Assembly (NCBI RefSeq): GCF_024171895.1
Contig: NZ_JAMTCQ010000009.1
Span: 1,117,285 to 1,181,284, forward strand
Length of the DNA: 64,000 bases
Reading direction: 5' to 3'
Source: Prauserella halophila
Lineage (GTDB): Bacteria; Actinomycetota; Actinomycetes; Mycobacteriales; Pseudonocardiaceae
Shown here: positions 35,620 through 43,095 of the stretch, in pieces
Numbering within the stretch: position 1 is the first letter of the stretch
How the letters are laid out: each line of letters starts with the position of its first letter
Translations under genes and position numbers: made by a program
The notes under the pieces: model-generated
Told to the model about the DNA's origin: nothing
Seen by the model: the letters and a program-made list of their open reading frames with translations, nothing else
The model's database searches: none

Positions 35620-36429
35620 ATGAGCACGTCGACAGTCGCCGGACCATCGAGCGGATCGCAATGGCGGGACCACCCGGCGATCGCCACGGTCGTCCGCGTG
35701 GAGCTGATGCGGCTACGGCACGGTTTCCTGTTCTGGTATGCGTTCCTGGCGCCCATCGTGGCCGCCGTGCCGTTGTACATCGGTTCAGCGGGCTCGGCGG
35801 AGGCCGAGTCGGGACGGTACTGGGAGGTCTTCCGGGACGTATCGCTCGAACTCTGGGGCGTTCTGGTTCCGATCACCGCCGGGCTCATGGCTGCGCTCTC
35901 GGTGCGCGCCGACCACGACGCATGGCGGTTGATGTTCTCCTACGCCGTGCCGCGAAGCCGGTATTTCGTCGGCAAGGTGGTGGCTCTCGCGCTGCTTCAG
36001 TTGTTCTCCACCGCGATCCTCGCAGTGCTACTCGGCATCGGTGCCGCGCTGCAGGGAAGGCTGATCGACGACGGCATGACGGTTCTCGGTGGGGCGCTTC
36101 TGCCGTGGGTGGCTGGGCTCGGCACCGTCGCGGTGGCCGTCTACGTGGCGATGCGGTGGGGGCTCGGGGCCGCGATCACGCTCGGCGTGGCCGGAATGCT
36201 GTGCGGGGCGTTGATCTCGGACAAGGACTTCTGGTTCGCGGTCCCGATGGCGTGGCCGATGCGCGTGATCCTACCGCTAGCCGGTATCGGGCCGAACGGT
36301 GTGCCGCTACCGCCCGACAGTCCGCTTCGTGACATGGGTGCGGTGCCGGTCGCGCTGGTGCTGTCCGCTCTCCTGGCGGCGGTCGCGCTGGTCCTGGGCG
36401 GGCATTACCTCAAACGCAAGCAGATCTAG
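35620..36429 (+). CDS. Lantibiotic immunity ABC transporter permease (LanE type)
   Basis: 269 residues, six hydrophobic segments, ABC-2 architecture: RVELMRLRHGFLFWYAFLAP at the start, PRSRYFVGKVVALALLQLFS in the middle and HYLKRKQI at the end. The N-terminal pattern is that of MutE/EpiE/SpaE-type self-protection permeases. GGGAGGAG 11 nt before ATG 35620. It works with the next gene to expel lanthipeptide from the membrane. Driven by the ECF promoter at 35532. Confidence 0.85.
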   Translation: MSTSTVAGPSSGSQWRDHPAIATVVRVELMRLRHGFLFWYAFLAPIVAAVPLYIGSAGSAEAESGRYWEVFRDVSLELWGVLVPITAGLMAALSVRADHDAWRLMFSYAVPRSRYFVGKVVALALLQLFSTAILAVLLGIGAALQGRLIDDGMTVLGGALLPWVAGLGTVAVAVYVAMRWGLGAAITLGVAGMLCGALISDKDFWFAVPMAWPMRVILPLAGIGPNGVPLPPDSPLRDMGAVPVALVLSALLAAVALVLGGHYLKRKQI

Positions 36430-36504
36430 TCGCGGCGCTGCGTGCTCACGAGCGTGCCGTCGCCGACCTACCAGCCGACAACCGATACTTCCGGGAGGAA
36501 TCCG

Positions 36505-37221
36505 ATGAACACCGCACTGCGGGTCTCCGGTGTGGCCAAGCATTTCGGGGCTCACCGAGCGCTGGACGGAGCCGATGTCTCCGTTCCGACCGGACACGTC
36601 TACGGGCTCCTCGGGCCGAATGGTGCGGGCAAGTCCACGCTGATGAAGATCATCCTCGGTCTGCAACGGCCGACTGCCGGAGAGATCGAGGTGTTCGGCA
36701 TGCCGCACCACGGTAGGGCTCGATGCGATATCGGAGCGCTGATCGAGACGCCCGGTCTCTGGCCAGGGCTGGACGCGCGCACTCATCTGCGCGCACACGC
36801 GAAACTCCGTTGTGTGCCGGAAAGCTGGATCGAATCGGCACTGGACACGGTCGGGCTCCGTGGCGTCTCGGGGCGCAAGGTGGGGCAGTTCTCGCTGGGG
36901 ATGCGCTGGCGGCTGGGTATCGCGATCGCCTTGCTCGCCAAACCGCAACTGCTGTTGCTCGACGAGCCGACCAACGGACTCGATCCGATCGGCATTCGGG
37001 AGATGCGCTCCACGATCCGAGGCCTTGCCGATATGGGCGTGACGGTGCTCGTCTCCAGTCACCAGTTGGCGGAGATCGCCCAGATCTGCGACGACGTGGG
37101 TGTTCTCGTCGACGGCCGCACGAGGTACGAGGGGGACGTGGAGGGCCTGGCCGCCGACGACGACCTCGAGGCGGGGTTCTTCCGTATCGTCGCCGAATCC
37201 GGCTCGACCGGAGTGCGGTGA
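36505..37221 (+). CDS. Lantibiotic immunity ABC transporter ATP-binding protein (LanF type)
   Basis: 238 residues. Walker A GPNGAGKST, Walker B LLLLDEPTNGLD and H-loop SSHQLAEI are intact. The signature is FSLGMRWRLGIA rather than LSGGQ, a peculiarity typical of lantibiotic-protection ATPases. GGGAGGAA before ATG 36505; 75 nt after the permease. With it forms the EF self-immunity pair (PspEF/MibEF-like). Confidence 0.87.
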   Translation: MNTALRVSGVAKHFGAHRALDGADVSVPTGHVYGLLGPNGAGKSTLMKIILGLQRPTAGEIEVFGMPHHGRARCDIGALIETPGLWPGLDARTHLRAHAKLRCVPESWIESALDTVGLRGVSGRKVGQFSLGMRWRLGIAIALLAKPQLLLLDEPTNGLDPIGIREMRSTIRGLADMGVTVLVSSHQLAEIAQICDDVGVLVDGRTRYEGDVEGLAADDDLEAGFFRIVAESGSTGVR

Positions 37222-37314
37222 GGGACCGGAAGCCCGAGGGCCGGGCGGTGCTCGGGACCTGCCGCGGTGGCCGGGCTGCAGGGCGGCTGGTGCGGACACC
37301 ATGATGCGGTTCGC

Positions 37315-38025
37315 CTACCCTGCGGTTCCGTATCGGTTCGTCGCGATCAGTGTTCTGAGTTCCGATCGACTGTCGACGTCGAGTCGATCATACAGCGAAC
37401 GAATCTTGCGGTACATTGTGCGCTCGGAACAAAAAAACTTGCGGGCGATGGATGAAACTGTTTCTCTGCCGCAAAGTAGTGTGATCAGAATGTCGGACTC
37501 GTGGTCGTGGTTCTGGTTCGGCGCTTCCGGTCGGTCCGAGGCGATGGAGGACCCCGCAGCCGTCTCCGCAAGTTTCGACCTCGCCTGGGTGATCGGAGTC
37601 GACGACTTGGCCGTTGTCCACGAGGGGCTTGCACTACTGCGGGCCAGGGACATCTGCAGTGTGCGAAACTGGTTATCCAGTGATATGGCCAGGTTGATGA
37701 CCTGAGAGGCGCCGCGCTTGATCGCCATGTAGGTCTGGTGGCCACTGTAATCGTCGACCACGGCGACGAGCGGGGAGACCGAGTAGCCGAGTTTTCCTCG
37801 CAATTCGGACAGGGTCTCAGCTTGCAGCTCGTTCGTGGCGGGCAGGAGGACGGGTCGGCCGTCGTCAACGAGCACGTCCAGTTGCTGAGTGTCGAAGAAT
37901 ATGACTCGAAATCCGAACTGTTCGAGTGGCAGTGCCGACGAATCCCCTGTGACGTTACTCAGGTGCTCGTGCACTCGAATCGAGCAGTCGGGACATAGAC
38001 ACGCAGCGTCATCGCGGTTCAACAC
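37315..38025 (-). CDS. LuxR-type transcriptional activator of the lanthipeptide cluster
   Basis: 236 residues with a C-terminal helix-turn-helix (DILITLLCGRETVSSIARKF, FCSERTMYRKIRSLYDRLDV, SRSELRTL). The N-terminal domain has a receiver-like ending (YSGHQTYMAIKRGASQVINL) but no obvious phospho-acceptor Asp pocket, so it is probably an orphan regulator. The start carries a CLCPDC cysteine cluster. By position it equals PspR/MibR, essential activator in the planosporicin and NAI-107 systems. GTG 38025 overlaps an inverted repeat. The base composition is visibly lower in GC than the neighbours. Confidence 0.75.
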   Translation of the reverse strand: MLNRDDAACLCPDCSIRVHEHLSNVTGDSSALPLEQFGFRVIFFDTQQLDVLVDDGRPVLLPATNELQAETLSELRGKLGYSVSPLVAVVDDYSGHQTYMAIKRGASQVINLAISLDNQFRTLQMSLARSSASPSWTTAKSSTPITQARSKLAETAAGSSIASDRPEAPNQNHDHESDILITLLCGRETVSSIARKFFCSERTMYRKIRSLYDRLDVDSRSELRTLIATNRYGTAG

Positions 38026-38039
38026 TTCCCCCAGTGTTG
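38020..38039. promoter_or_regulatory. Inverted repeat over the activator start
   Basis: CAACACT (38020-38026) and AGTGTTG (38033-38039) separated by TCCCCC. It covers the GTG and the ribosome site of the LuxR-type gene, a place where binding or a hairpin would limit its translation or transcription. AT-rich -10-like TATAG elements follow at about 38050-38080. Confidence 0.45.
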
Positions 38040-38256
38040 GTCGACCATCTTCTATAAGATTGATTCATGCTATAGGGGGAGTTGAAACGTGTCAATTGAC
38101 AATTGGTTTACCGACGTTTCGGGTGGTGATGATCCGGCGCAGGCGGCTGGCGCGTTCGGGGATTCTCCCGTGGTAGTGGTAATAACTCGCGGTGGCTGCT
38201 GAATCAGGAGAGTTCAAAGTTCACCGGAAAGGTGGAACGTCGCCGTGGAATGCGGT

Positions 38257-38646
38257 TCAGTCGTTGCACAGTGCGACGGCCTTGCTCCGAAGTGCACCGA
38301 GACTGATCGGTTCCCCGTTCGCTCCATCGGCCCGAAGCGGGGCGATGTCGGGGTGGTCGGCGTCGGCGGCACGCTCGTTGAGCGCATAGGTTTCTCCGTC
38401 CGGTGCGGTGAACAGTGCCCGGTCGGGCTTCTCACACGCGATCGTTCCGCTGTGTACGGTCAGCGGCCAGATGTGCCCTATGTTCTTTTCGCCGATCTGC
38501 TGCCGGCCGTGCTCCGCCGGAGGCGCGGGCTCGGGATCATCGATCGCCGGATCCTCGCGGCCGGCACCCCCGCCGCATGCACCGATTAATGCCACGGCCG
38601 CCAACAGCATGCTGCCCACTGCGCCGTGGGCCGTCCACCGTGTCAT
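38257..38646 (-). CDS. Lipoprotein, DUF2511-like (PspQ/MibQ-like)
   Basis: 129 residues. Lipoprotein signal MTRWTAHGAVGSMLLAAVAL with lipobox IGAC (Cys24), a Pro/Asp/Glu linker, then a small domain: EKNIGHIWPLTVHSGTIACE, LFTAPDGETYALNERA, LRSKAVALCND with a likely disulfide. Matches DUF2511 in pattern. ATG overlaps the upstream ABC stop (ATGA). In the planosporicin-type clusters a lipoprotein (Q) is thought to help immunity by binding the antibiotic outside. Confidence 0.75.
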   Translation of the reverse strand: MTRWTAHGAVGSMLLAAVALIGACGGGAGREDPAIDDPEPAPPAEHGRQQIGEKNIGHIWPLTVHSGTIACEKPDRALFTAPDGETYALNERAADADHPDIAPLRADGANGEPISLGALRSKAVALCND

Positions 38647-39527
38647 GACGCCACCGCCGAATCTTCGGAATCGTTCTGCAACAACGCGACGTAACCGTCT
38701 TCGAGGCTCGGATCGACCAACCGGGCTCCGGGAACCGGGGCCGGGCTGACGACGCGGTAGTCCGTGCTGCCTGTCTGGGTGACGGCGTTGACGACGGTGG
38801 CCTCCGGTGGGACGGCGACACCGGGGGGTACGTGGTAGGTGTGGCCCGCCGCTGCGGAGGTGAGTCCGCTCGTGCTTCCGTGGTAGGCGAGCCGTCCCCC
38901 GGCGAGGACGGCCACATCGGGGCAACTTTGTGCCACGTCGTCGAGGATATGGGTGGACAGTAGGACGATCCGCAGGCCGGACAGGCTCGCCAACAGCGAG
39001 CGGAATCGCATGCGTTCGTGAGGATCGAGTCCGGCTGTCGGTTCGTCGACGATGAGGAGGTCCGGGTCGCCGAGCAGCGCCTGCGCGATCCCGAGTCGGC
39101 GCTTCATCCCACCCGAATAGGTGCTGATGCGCTCGCCTGCGAGTTCGGCCAGGCCGACCTGATCGAGCAGGTCGCCTGTCTGGCGCCTCCGTTCGGCCTT
39201 GCTGCCGATGCCCTTGAGCAGTGCGATGTAGTCGAGGAACTCGGCGCCGGTCAGCTCAGGGTAGAGGGCGAGTTCCTGGGGCAGATACCCGAGAATGTGC
39301 TTGACCGCCCTCGCGCCGGTACGGGTGGTGACGTCGTGTCCGCCGACGAGGATACGTCCGGACGTCGGTTTCAACACGGTCGTCAGCATGCGCATCAAGG
39401 TGGTCTTGCCCGCGCCGTTGGCGCCGAGCAGGCCGATCATGCCTTCGCCGATCTCGAGATCGAGGCCGTCGAACACGCGCTTACCGCCGCGGTAGGTCTT
39501 GGTCACCCCGCTGAGTGCGATCTCCAT
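38643..39527 (-). CDS. ABC transporter ATP-binding protein of the JYZQ-like operon
   Basis: 294 residues. Walker A GANGAGKTT, signature YSGGMKRRLGIAQ, Walker B LLIVDEPTAGLDP, H-loop LSTHILDDVA, plus a C-terminal extension (about residues 215-294) seen in drug-export ATPases. AAGGAG 8 nt before the ATG. Third ABC gene of an operon starting at the ECF promoter 41029-41053. Probably an accessory immunity or export system. Confidence 0.85.
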   Translation of the reverse strand: MEIALSGVTKTYRGGKRVFDGLDLEIGEGMIGLLGANGAGKTTLMRMLTTVLKPTSGRILVGGHDVTTRTGARAVKHILGYLPQELALYPELTGAEFLDYIALLKGIGSKAERRRQTGDLLDQVGLAELAGERISTYSGGMKRRLGIAQALLGDPDLLIVDEPTAGLDPHERMRFRSLLASLSGLRIVLLSTHILDDVAQSCPDVAVLAGGRLAYHGSTSGLTSAAAGHTYHVPPGVAVPPEATVVNAVTQTGSTDYRVVSPAPVPGARLVDPSLEDGYVALLQNDSEDSAVAS

Positions 39528-39562
39528 GGGTCGTCTCCTTAGTCCTCGGCCGAAGCCCGAGG

Positions 39563-40357
39563 TCAGTGCCGTGCGGCGAGTCGGATGTTGGTGATCGAGA
39601 GCAGTAGCGCCGCCACCGCCAGCACGACGAGCACTTGCAGCGTCGCCGTTCCGCCACTGACCACGGGTCGTAGCACGCCGTCCAGCCCGTACGTCGCTCC
39701 GGTCTGCGGCGCATGCAGCCATGCCGCGGCCGGGTACCTCCCGAGAGGGGAGAGCACAGTTCCGGTGACCGTCGGCACCGGCAGGATTGTGGGGTTGAGG
39801 ACCGTTGCCCAGATCCATGCGACGACCGTGATGGCACGGGCGAAGGCGGCGGGCATCAGAACACCGAGCAAGGTCGCGAAACTGGCCAGGACCACACTCG
39901 CGGGCAAGATGATCACCGCGGCGGCCACGAGCCCAGCGACGAGAGCGGATGCGGATCCGGTTTCGATCGCGATCGTGACGACCAGCGTGCAAAATCCGAT
40001 CAGCGGAACGGCGAGCGCGACCGCGAGCGAGCCCAGGAAAGAGCCGACGAGGCGAACCGACCCACGCGCGGCCGTGGCATCGAGTAGATCCGTGAGCCCG
40101 GAACGCCGATGGATCCTCAGCCTGTCCGTCAGGCCGACGGCGACGCCGACGGTGCACAGGAGCGAGAAGACGATCGCCGTCTCGGCGACCCGCCGCACCG
40201 GATCGGCATTGCCGACGACTTGTTCGGATGTGAGTGCCAGCAAGACGGCCAGTAGGGTCAGCGGAGTCAGCGCCCACCACAGCATCCTGCCGCGTGCCGC
40301 CATGAGCGCCTCGTACCGTGCTGTCGCCACGAGCGTTCGGGACATGACGGTGGTCAT
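39563..40357 (-). CDS. ABC-2 type permease, second subunit
   Basis: 264 residues, six hydrophobic segments. The start MSRTLVATARYEALMAARGR resembles permeases of the ABC-2 group. Segments near LVAGLVAAAVIILPASVVLA and LQVLVVLAVAALLLSITNI are membrane-spanning. The ATG overlaps the stop of the preceding gene (ATGA), and 35 bp separate it from the ATPase gene, so one operon. Partner of the neighbouring permease and ATPase. Confidence 0.75.
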   Translation of the reverse strand: MTTVMSRTLVATARYEALMAARGRMLWWALTPLTLLAVLLALTSEQVVGNADPVRRVAETAIVFSLLCTVGVAVGLTDRLRIHRRSGLTDLLDATAARGSVRLVGSFLGSLAVALAVPLIGFCTLVVTIAIETGSASALVAGLVAAAVIILPASVVLASFATLLGVLMPAAFARAITVVAWIWATVLNPTILPVPTVTGTVLSPLGRYPAAAWLHAPQTGATYGLDGVLRPVVSGGTATLQVLVVLAVAALLLSITNIRLAARH

Positions 40358-41019
40358 GGGGCGACCTCCGTTCGCCGGTCGGCCCCGGGGACTCCGGCCG
40401 TCCGGAACCGAATCAGTGCCCAGATCGTCGCGGTGGTCCCCACGAGTACGGGGACCACGAGGCGGGCACCGCCGTCGCCGAGAAGTCGCTCGAGGATCAG
40501 CACCTGTCCGAGCCAGACGCCGACCACGACCGCCGAGGCGCCCGCTGCGGACCGGAGCGCGGCGCCCCCGGCCGCTCCTGCACCGACCAGTAACACCGAC
40601 GAGCACCAGGCGAGCGTGAAGAACCGGCCCACGTGCGTGGTGGGTTCGATCAGTCCTGTGGTGAGGGCCGCGAGAACGGCACCGGCCGTGACGAGGCCAC
40701 CTGCGACCGCGAGCCGACGTGCGATCGTGCGGGGGTAGGGATGCGGCACGCTCGCGTGCAGTTCCGGTGCGGGCTCCGCCGTCACCACGCTCGCTGCCGG
40801 CATCACGGCGAGGATCGGGAACAGGGTGCCCGCGACCAGCTGGTGCCACGACACGTCGACCACAGCCGCGGTGACGACCGCCAGGATCGCGGCGACCGGC
40901 GGCAGGGCGAACGCCGCTCGGCCGCAGTGCCGTGCGTCGTAACCCCACAGCGTCCAGCTCCACCGTCTCGGGGCCTGTCCCGCCGAGCCGTGTGTTCGAT
41001 GTCCCCACAGCGAGTGCAT
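40354..41019 (-). CDS. ABC-2 type permease-like membrane protein, first subunit
   Basis: 221 residues from ATG 41019, with about six hydrophobic segments (FALPPVAAILAVVTAAVV, HQLVAGTLFPILAVMPAASV, VLLVGAGAAGGAALRSAAGA, LVVPVLVGTTATIWALIRF). The start is uncertain. An ECF-type promoter at 41029-41053 predicts a nearly leaderless mRNA beginning beside ATG 41019. A longer frame from GTG 41055 has GGAG upstream but overlaps the promoter -35. Read-through from the anti-sigma gene could use the longer start. Confidence 0.65.
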   Translation of the reverse strand: MHSLWGHRTHGSAGQAPRRWSWTLWGYDARHCGRAAFALPPVAAILAVVTAAVVDVSWHQLVAGTLFPILAVMPAASVVTAEPAPELHASVPHPYPRTIARRLAVAGGLVTAGAVLAALTTGLIEPTTHVGRFFTLAWCSSVLLVGAGAAGGAALRSAAGASAVVVGVWLGQVLILERLLGDGGARLVVPVLVGTTATIWALIRFRTAGVPGADRRTEVAP

Positions 41020-41028
41020 GTTCGGTAC

Positions 41029-41053
41029 GTAGCACCGAGATCGGTCGCGGTTC
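41029..41053 (-). promoter_or_regulatory. ECF-sigma promoter GAACC-N15-GCTAC for the ABC operon
   Basis: On the minus strand GAACC (41053-41049), 15 bp, GCTAC (41033-41029). The spacing is identical to the other two sites. It lies between the anti-sigma gene and the first permease and would give the JYZQ-like genes their own induced transcription. Confidence 0.8.
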
Positions 41054-41075
41054 ACGGTTCGCTCCGAACGACGTG

Positions 41076-41969
41076 TCAGTGCATCGGACGCGGCACTCGC
41101 AGGCGCAGCACCGCGACCGCGAGCAGGGCCACGCCGAGGGCCAGGACGAGAGGAGATGTGCTCCACAGCGTCGAGACCGCGGAGTGCAGCGGTAGTCCCG
41201 ACGCGGCCGGAACACTGCTGGTCGCCCCGAGGAGCCATGCGAGGCCGCCGGTCAATACTCCCAGTACCGGGGACCGTCCGACGGCGAACACGAGCGCGAT
41301 GCCCGCGGTCAGCAGTGCCTGGCCGAACCAGCTCGCGAGCAGCGATGGCAGGTCGTCGGCCGCGCCGAAGAGCCTCACGAGCGCCGAACACGCCGTGGCG
41401 ATCGCCAGGTCGATGCCGAGCACGCCGACCACCCGGCAGGTGAACACGGTCGGCGGCGATATCGGCAGGGCGACCAGCGCTTCGGTCCGCGGGTCGCGGT
41501 TCTGGGACGAGGTCGTCAGCACCCCTGTCAGCACGACCAGAACCACGAGGGCACTGAAGACGTGCTCGGCCAGGCCGTTCCCGGGAAGTGCCAGGGCGAG
41601 CCCGACGGCGGCGGCGAACCCGAGTGCGCTGACCGGCCCCAGTGCGCCGGGCAGCAGGCGCACCTGCGCGGCGACGAGTGCCGAGACGAGCCGAAGGGTT
41701 TCCCGCGGTGTTCTCCGGGGGACGGGGTCCGCCGCGACCGGGCTCGCGGTGGGCAGTGCGGCTCGGACCGATTCGAACGACGGAACACGCAGATCGGCGG
41801 CGGACTCGGCCGCGACGACCCGGCCGGCGTCCGAGAGTTTCCGCATCGCCGCGAAGCGTTGCCGGCAATCCGCGCAATTCCGGAGATGCTCGTCGGCCGG
41901 AAGCGCGTCCGCCGTCGCGTCGGTCCTCCGCAAAGCGTCGAGAAGCCGTTCGTCATCCCAATGCGTCAT
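41076..41969 (-). CDS. Membrane anti-sigma factor (PspW/MibW-like)
   Basis: 297 residues. The N-terminal zinc-finger anti-sigma motif has His28, Cys32 and Cys35 in HLRNCADC. After a linker come six hydrophobic segments, many more than a usual single-span anti-sigma factor; the later ones resemble ABC-2 permease helices. Overlaps the sigma gene stop (ATGA), so produced in matched amounts. It should hold the sigma factor at the membrane until envelope damage or lanthipeptide is sensed. Confidence 0.8.
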   Translation of the reverse strand: MTHWDDERLLDALRRTDATADALPADEHLRNCADCRQRFAAMRKLSDAGRVVAAESAADLRVPSFESVRAALPTASPVAADPVPRRTPRETLRLVSALVAAQVRLLPGALGPVSALGFAAAVGLALALPGNGLAEHVFSALVVLVVLTGVLTTSSQNRDPRTEALVALPISPPTVFTCRVVGVLGIDLAIATACSALVRLFGAADDLPSLLASWFGQALLTAGIALVFAVGRSPVLGVLTGGLAWLLGATSSVPAASGLPLHSAVSTLWSTSPLVLALGVALLAVAVLRLRVPRPMH

Positions 41970-42559
41970 CGCCGTCTCCCTTCCGGCAGCGCCGTGTCGT
42001 GCTCACCACGTCCGACCTGTTGTGCAGCGCTTGCCAGCCGCTTCTTCGCGTGTGCCATCCGGCTCTTCACCGTGCCGGCGGGGATACCGAGCACGCGTGC
42101 GATGTCGCCGTACGGCAACTGCTCCACGACGACGAGGTCGACCACGTCGCGCAGATGGTCCGGAAGCTCGCGGATCGCAGCGACCACGTCGTCGAACTCC
42201 ATCGCGGAGATCACCCGATTCTCGACGTCCGGCCCGGACTGCGCCACGTCGACGGTCTCGTCCAGTTCGACCGTCGAGACCGAGGCGCGACGCAGCCGGT
42301 TGTGCGCCTGACGGCGCGCGACACCCAGTAGCCACGCACGTGCCGAGGCGTCGCCGCGGAAGGCTGCCGCGGACTGCCACACCGCCAGCCAGGACTCCTG
42401 CAGTATCTCTTCGGCCTCGGCACGGTCCGAGGTGAGTCGTCGGATGAGCCGGAGCATCGCGGCCGCGTGGCCCTGATACAGCGCGGCCAACGCGTCCTCG
42501 TGCCCATCGGCAACCCTGGCCAGCAGTCCTGCATCGGAGCGGGTCCCCGGCTCGCTCAC
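41966..42559 (-). CDS. ECF RNA polymerase sigma factor (PspX/MibX-like)
   Basis: 197 residues. Region 2: ALYQGHAAAMLRLIRRLTSD, EAEEILQESWLAVWQSAAAF, ARAWLLGVARRQAHNRLRR. Region 4: AIRELPDHLRDVVDLVVVEQ, LPYGDIARVLGIPAGTVKSR with the HTH. The GTG at 42559 follows GGAGAGG; a GTG at 42604 would start almost at the predicted transcript end of its own ECF promoter (42613-42637). It should recognise GAACC-N15-GCTAC. Confidence 0.9.
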   Translation of the reverse strand: MSEPGTRSDAGLLARVADGHEDALAALYQGHAAAMLRLIRRLTSDRAEAEEILQESWLAVWQSAAAFRGDASARAWLLGVARRQAHNRLRRASVSTVELDETVDVAQSGPDVENRVISAMEFDDVVAAIRELPDHLRDVVDLVVVEQLPYGDIARVLGIPAGTVKSRMAHAKKRLASAAQQVGRGEHDTALPEGRRR

Positions 42560-42612
42560 GTCGTTTCCCTCTCCTTGCGTCGCAGTGCTCTGCGAACTGT
42601 CCACCGTTGTAC

Positions 42613-42637
42613 GTAGCGCGCGAAGGCGGTGCGGTTC
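42613..42637 (-). promoter_or_regulatory. ECF-sigma autoregulatory promoter GAACC-N15-GCTAC
   Basis: On the minus strand GAACC (42637-42633), 15 bp, GCTAC (42617-42613). Transcription would start near 42606, 47 nt before the GTG of the sigma gene, giving positive autoregulation once the anti-sigma releases the factor. Confidence 0.85.
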
Positions 42638-42822
42638 ACGGTGTCCTGTCGACGGACTGACTTTCCTGCCATCCGACGGCGTCGGCCTTGCCCCCGGGGC
42701 CGGCCGGTTGCTTGTGTGAGCTTGCTTCGCAGTACCTGATCAGGCCCTACCAGGAGTGAAGCACACCGAATGCGCGGCGTCGGGGGACGACCGGCGTCGT
42801 GTCGATCATCGAGGAGGTAAAG

Positions 42823-42996
42823 ATGTCCGCTCCTGTGGACGAGACCGTGGAGACGGGTGAGGTCGACCTGTTCGACCTCGATCTCCAGGTCGGTTTCGAG
42901 GCGACGATGGCCAACCCGGCCGTCACCAGCGTCTCGTACTGCACCCCCGGGTGTACCAGCGAGGGCGGCGGCTCCGGCTGCAGCCACTGTTGCTGA
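42823..42996 (+). CDS. Class I lanthipeptide precursor, planosporicin/NAI-107 family
   Basis: 57 residues. The acidic 33-residue leader contains FDLD (an FNLD-type box recognised by LanB/LanC) and ends MANPA. The 24-residue core starts VTSVSYCTPGC, continues TSEGGG and ends SGCSHCC. As I recall it, planosporicin differs only by Ile1 and Trp6 (here Val1 and Tyr6), microbisporicin/NAI-107 by five positions. All five Cys and their Ser/Thr partners are present (expected rings 3-7, 8-11, 13-20, 18-23, 21-24). Such peptides bind lipid II. GGAGG 6 nt before the ATG. No LanD, so the C-terminal Cys should stay a free carboxylate. Confidence 0.95.
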   Translation: MSAPVDETVETGEVDLFDLDLQVGFEATMANPAVTSVSYCTPGCTSEGGGSGCSHCC

Positions 42997-43010
42997 CACG
43001 CAGGGTTGCT

Positions 43011-43058
43011 GGGGTGGGCGTTCGGCGCATGCCGGGCGCTCACCCCGGCGCCCACCTC
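43011..43058 (+). terminator. Attenuator-like hairpin between lanA and lanB
   Basis: GGTGGGCG (43013-43020) pairs with CGCCCACC (43049-43056), extendable by a G-U and a G-C pair, enclosing a second small stem. A leaky stop here would leave precursor mRNA in excess over the enzymes, common for lanA genes. Confidence 0.5.
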
Positions 43059-43095
43059 GATTCCACCGTCCATCTCGTCGAGAACGGGGTGCACC

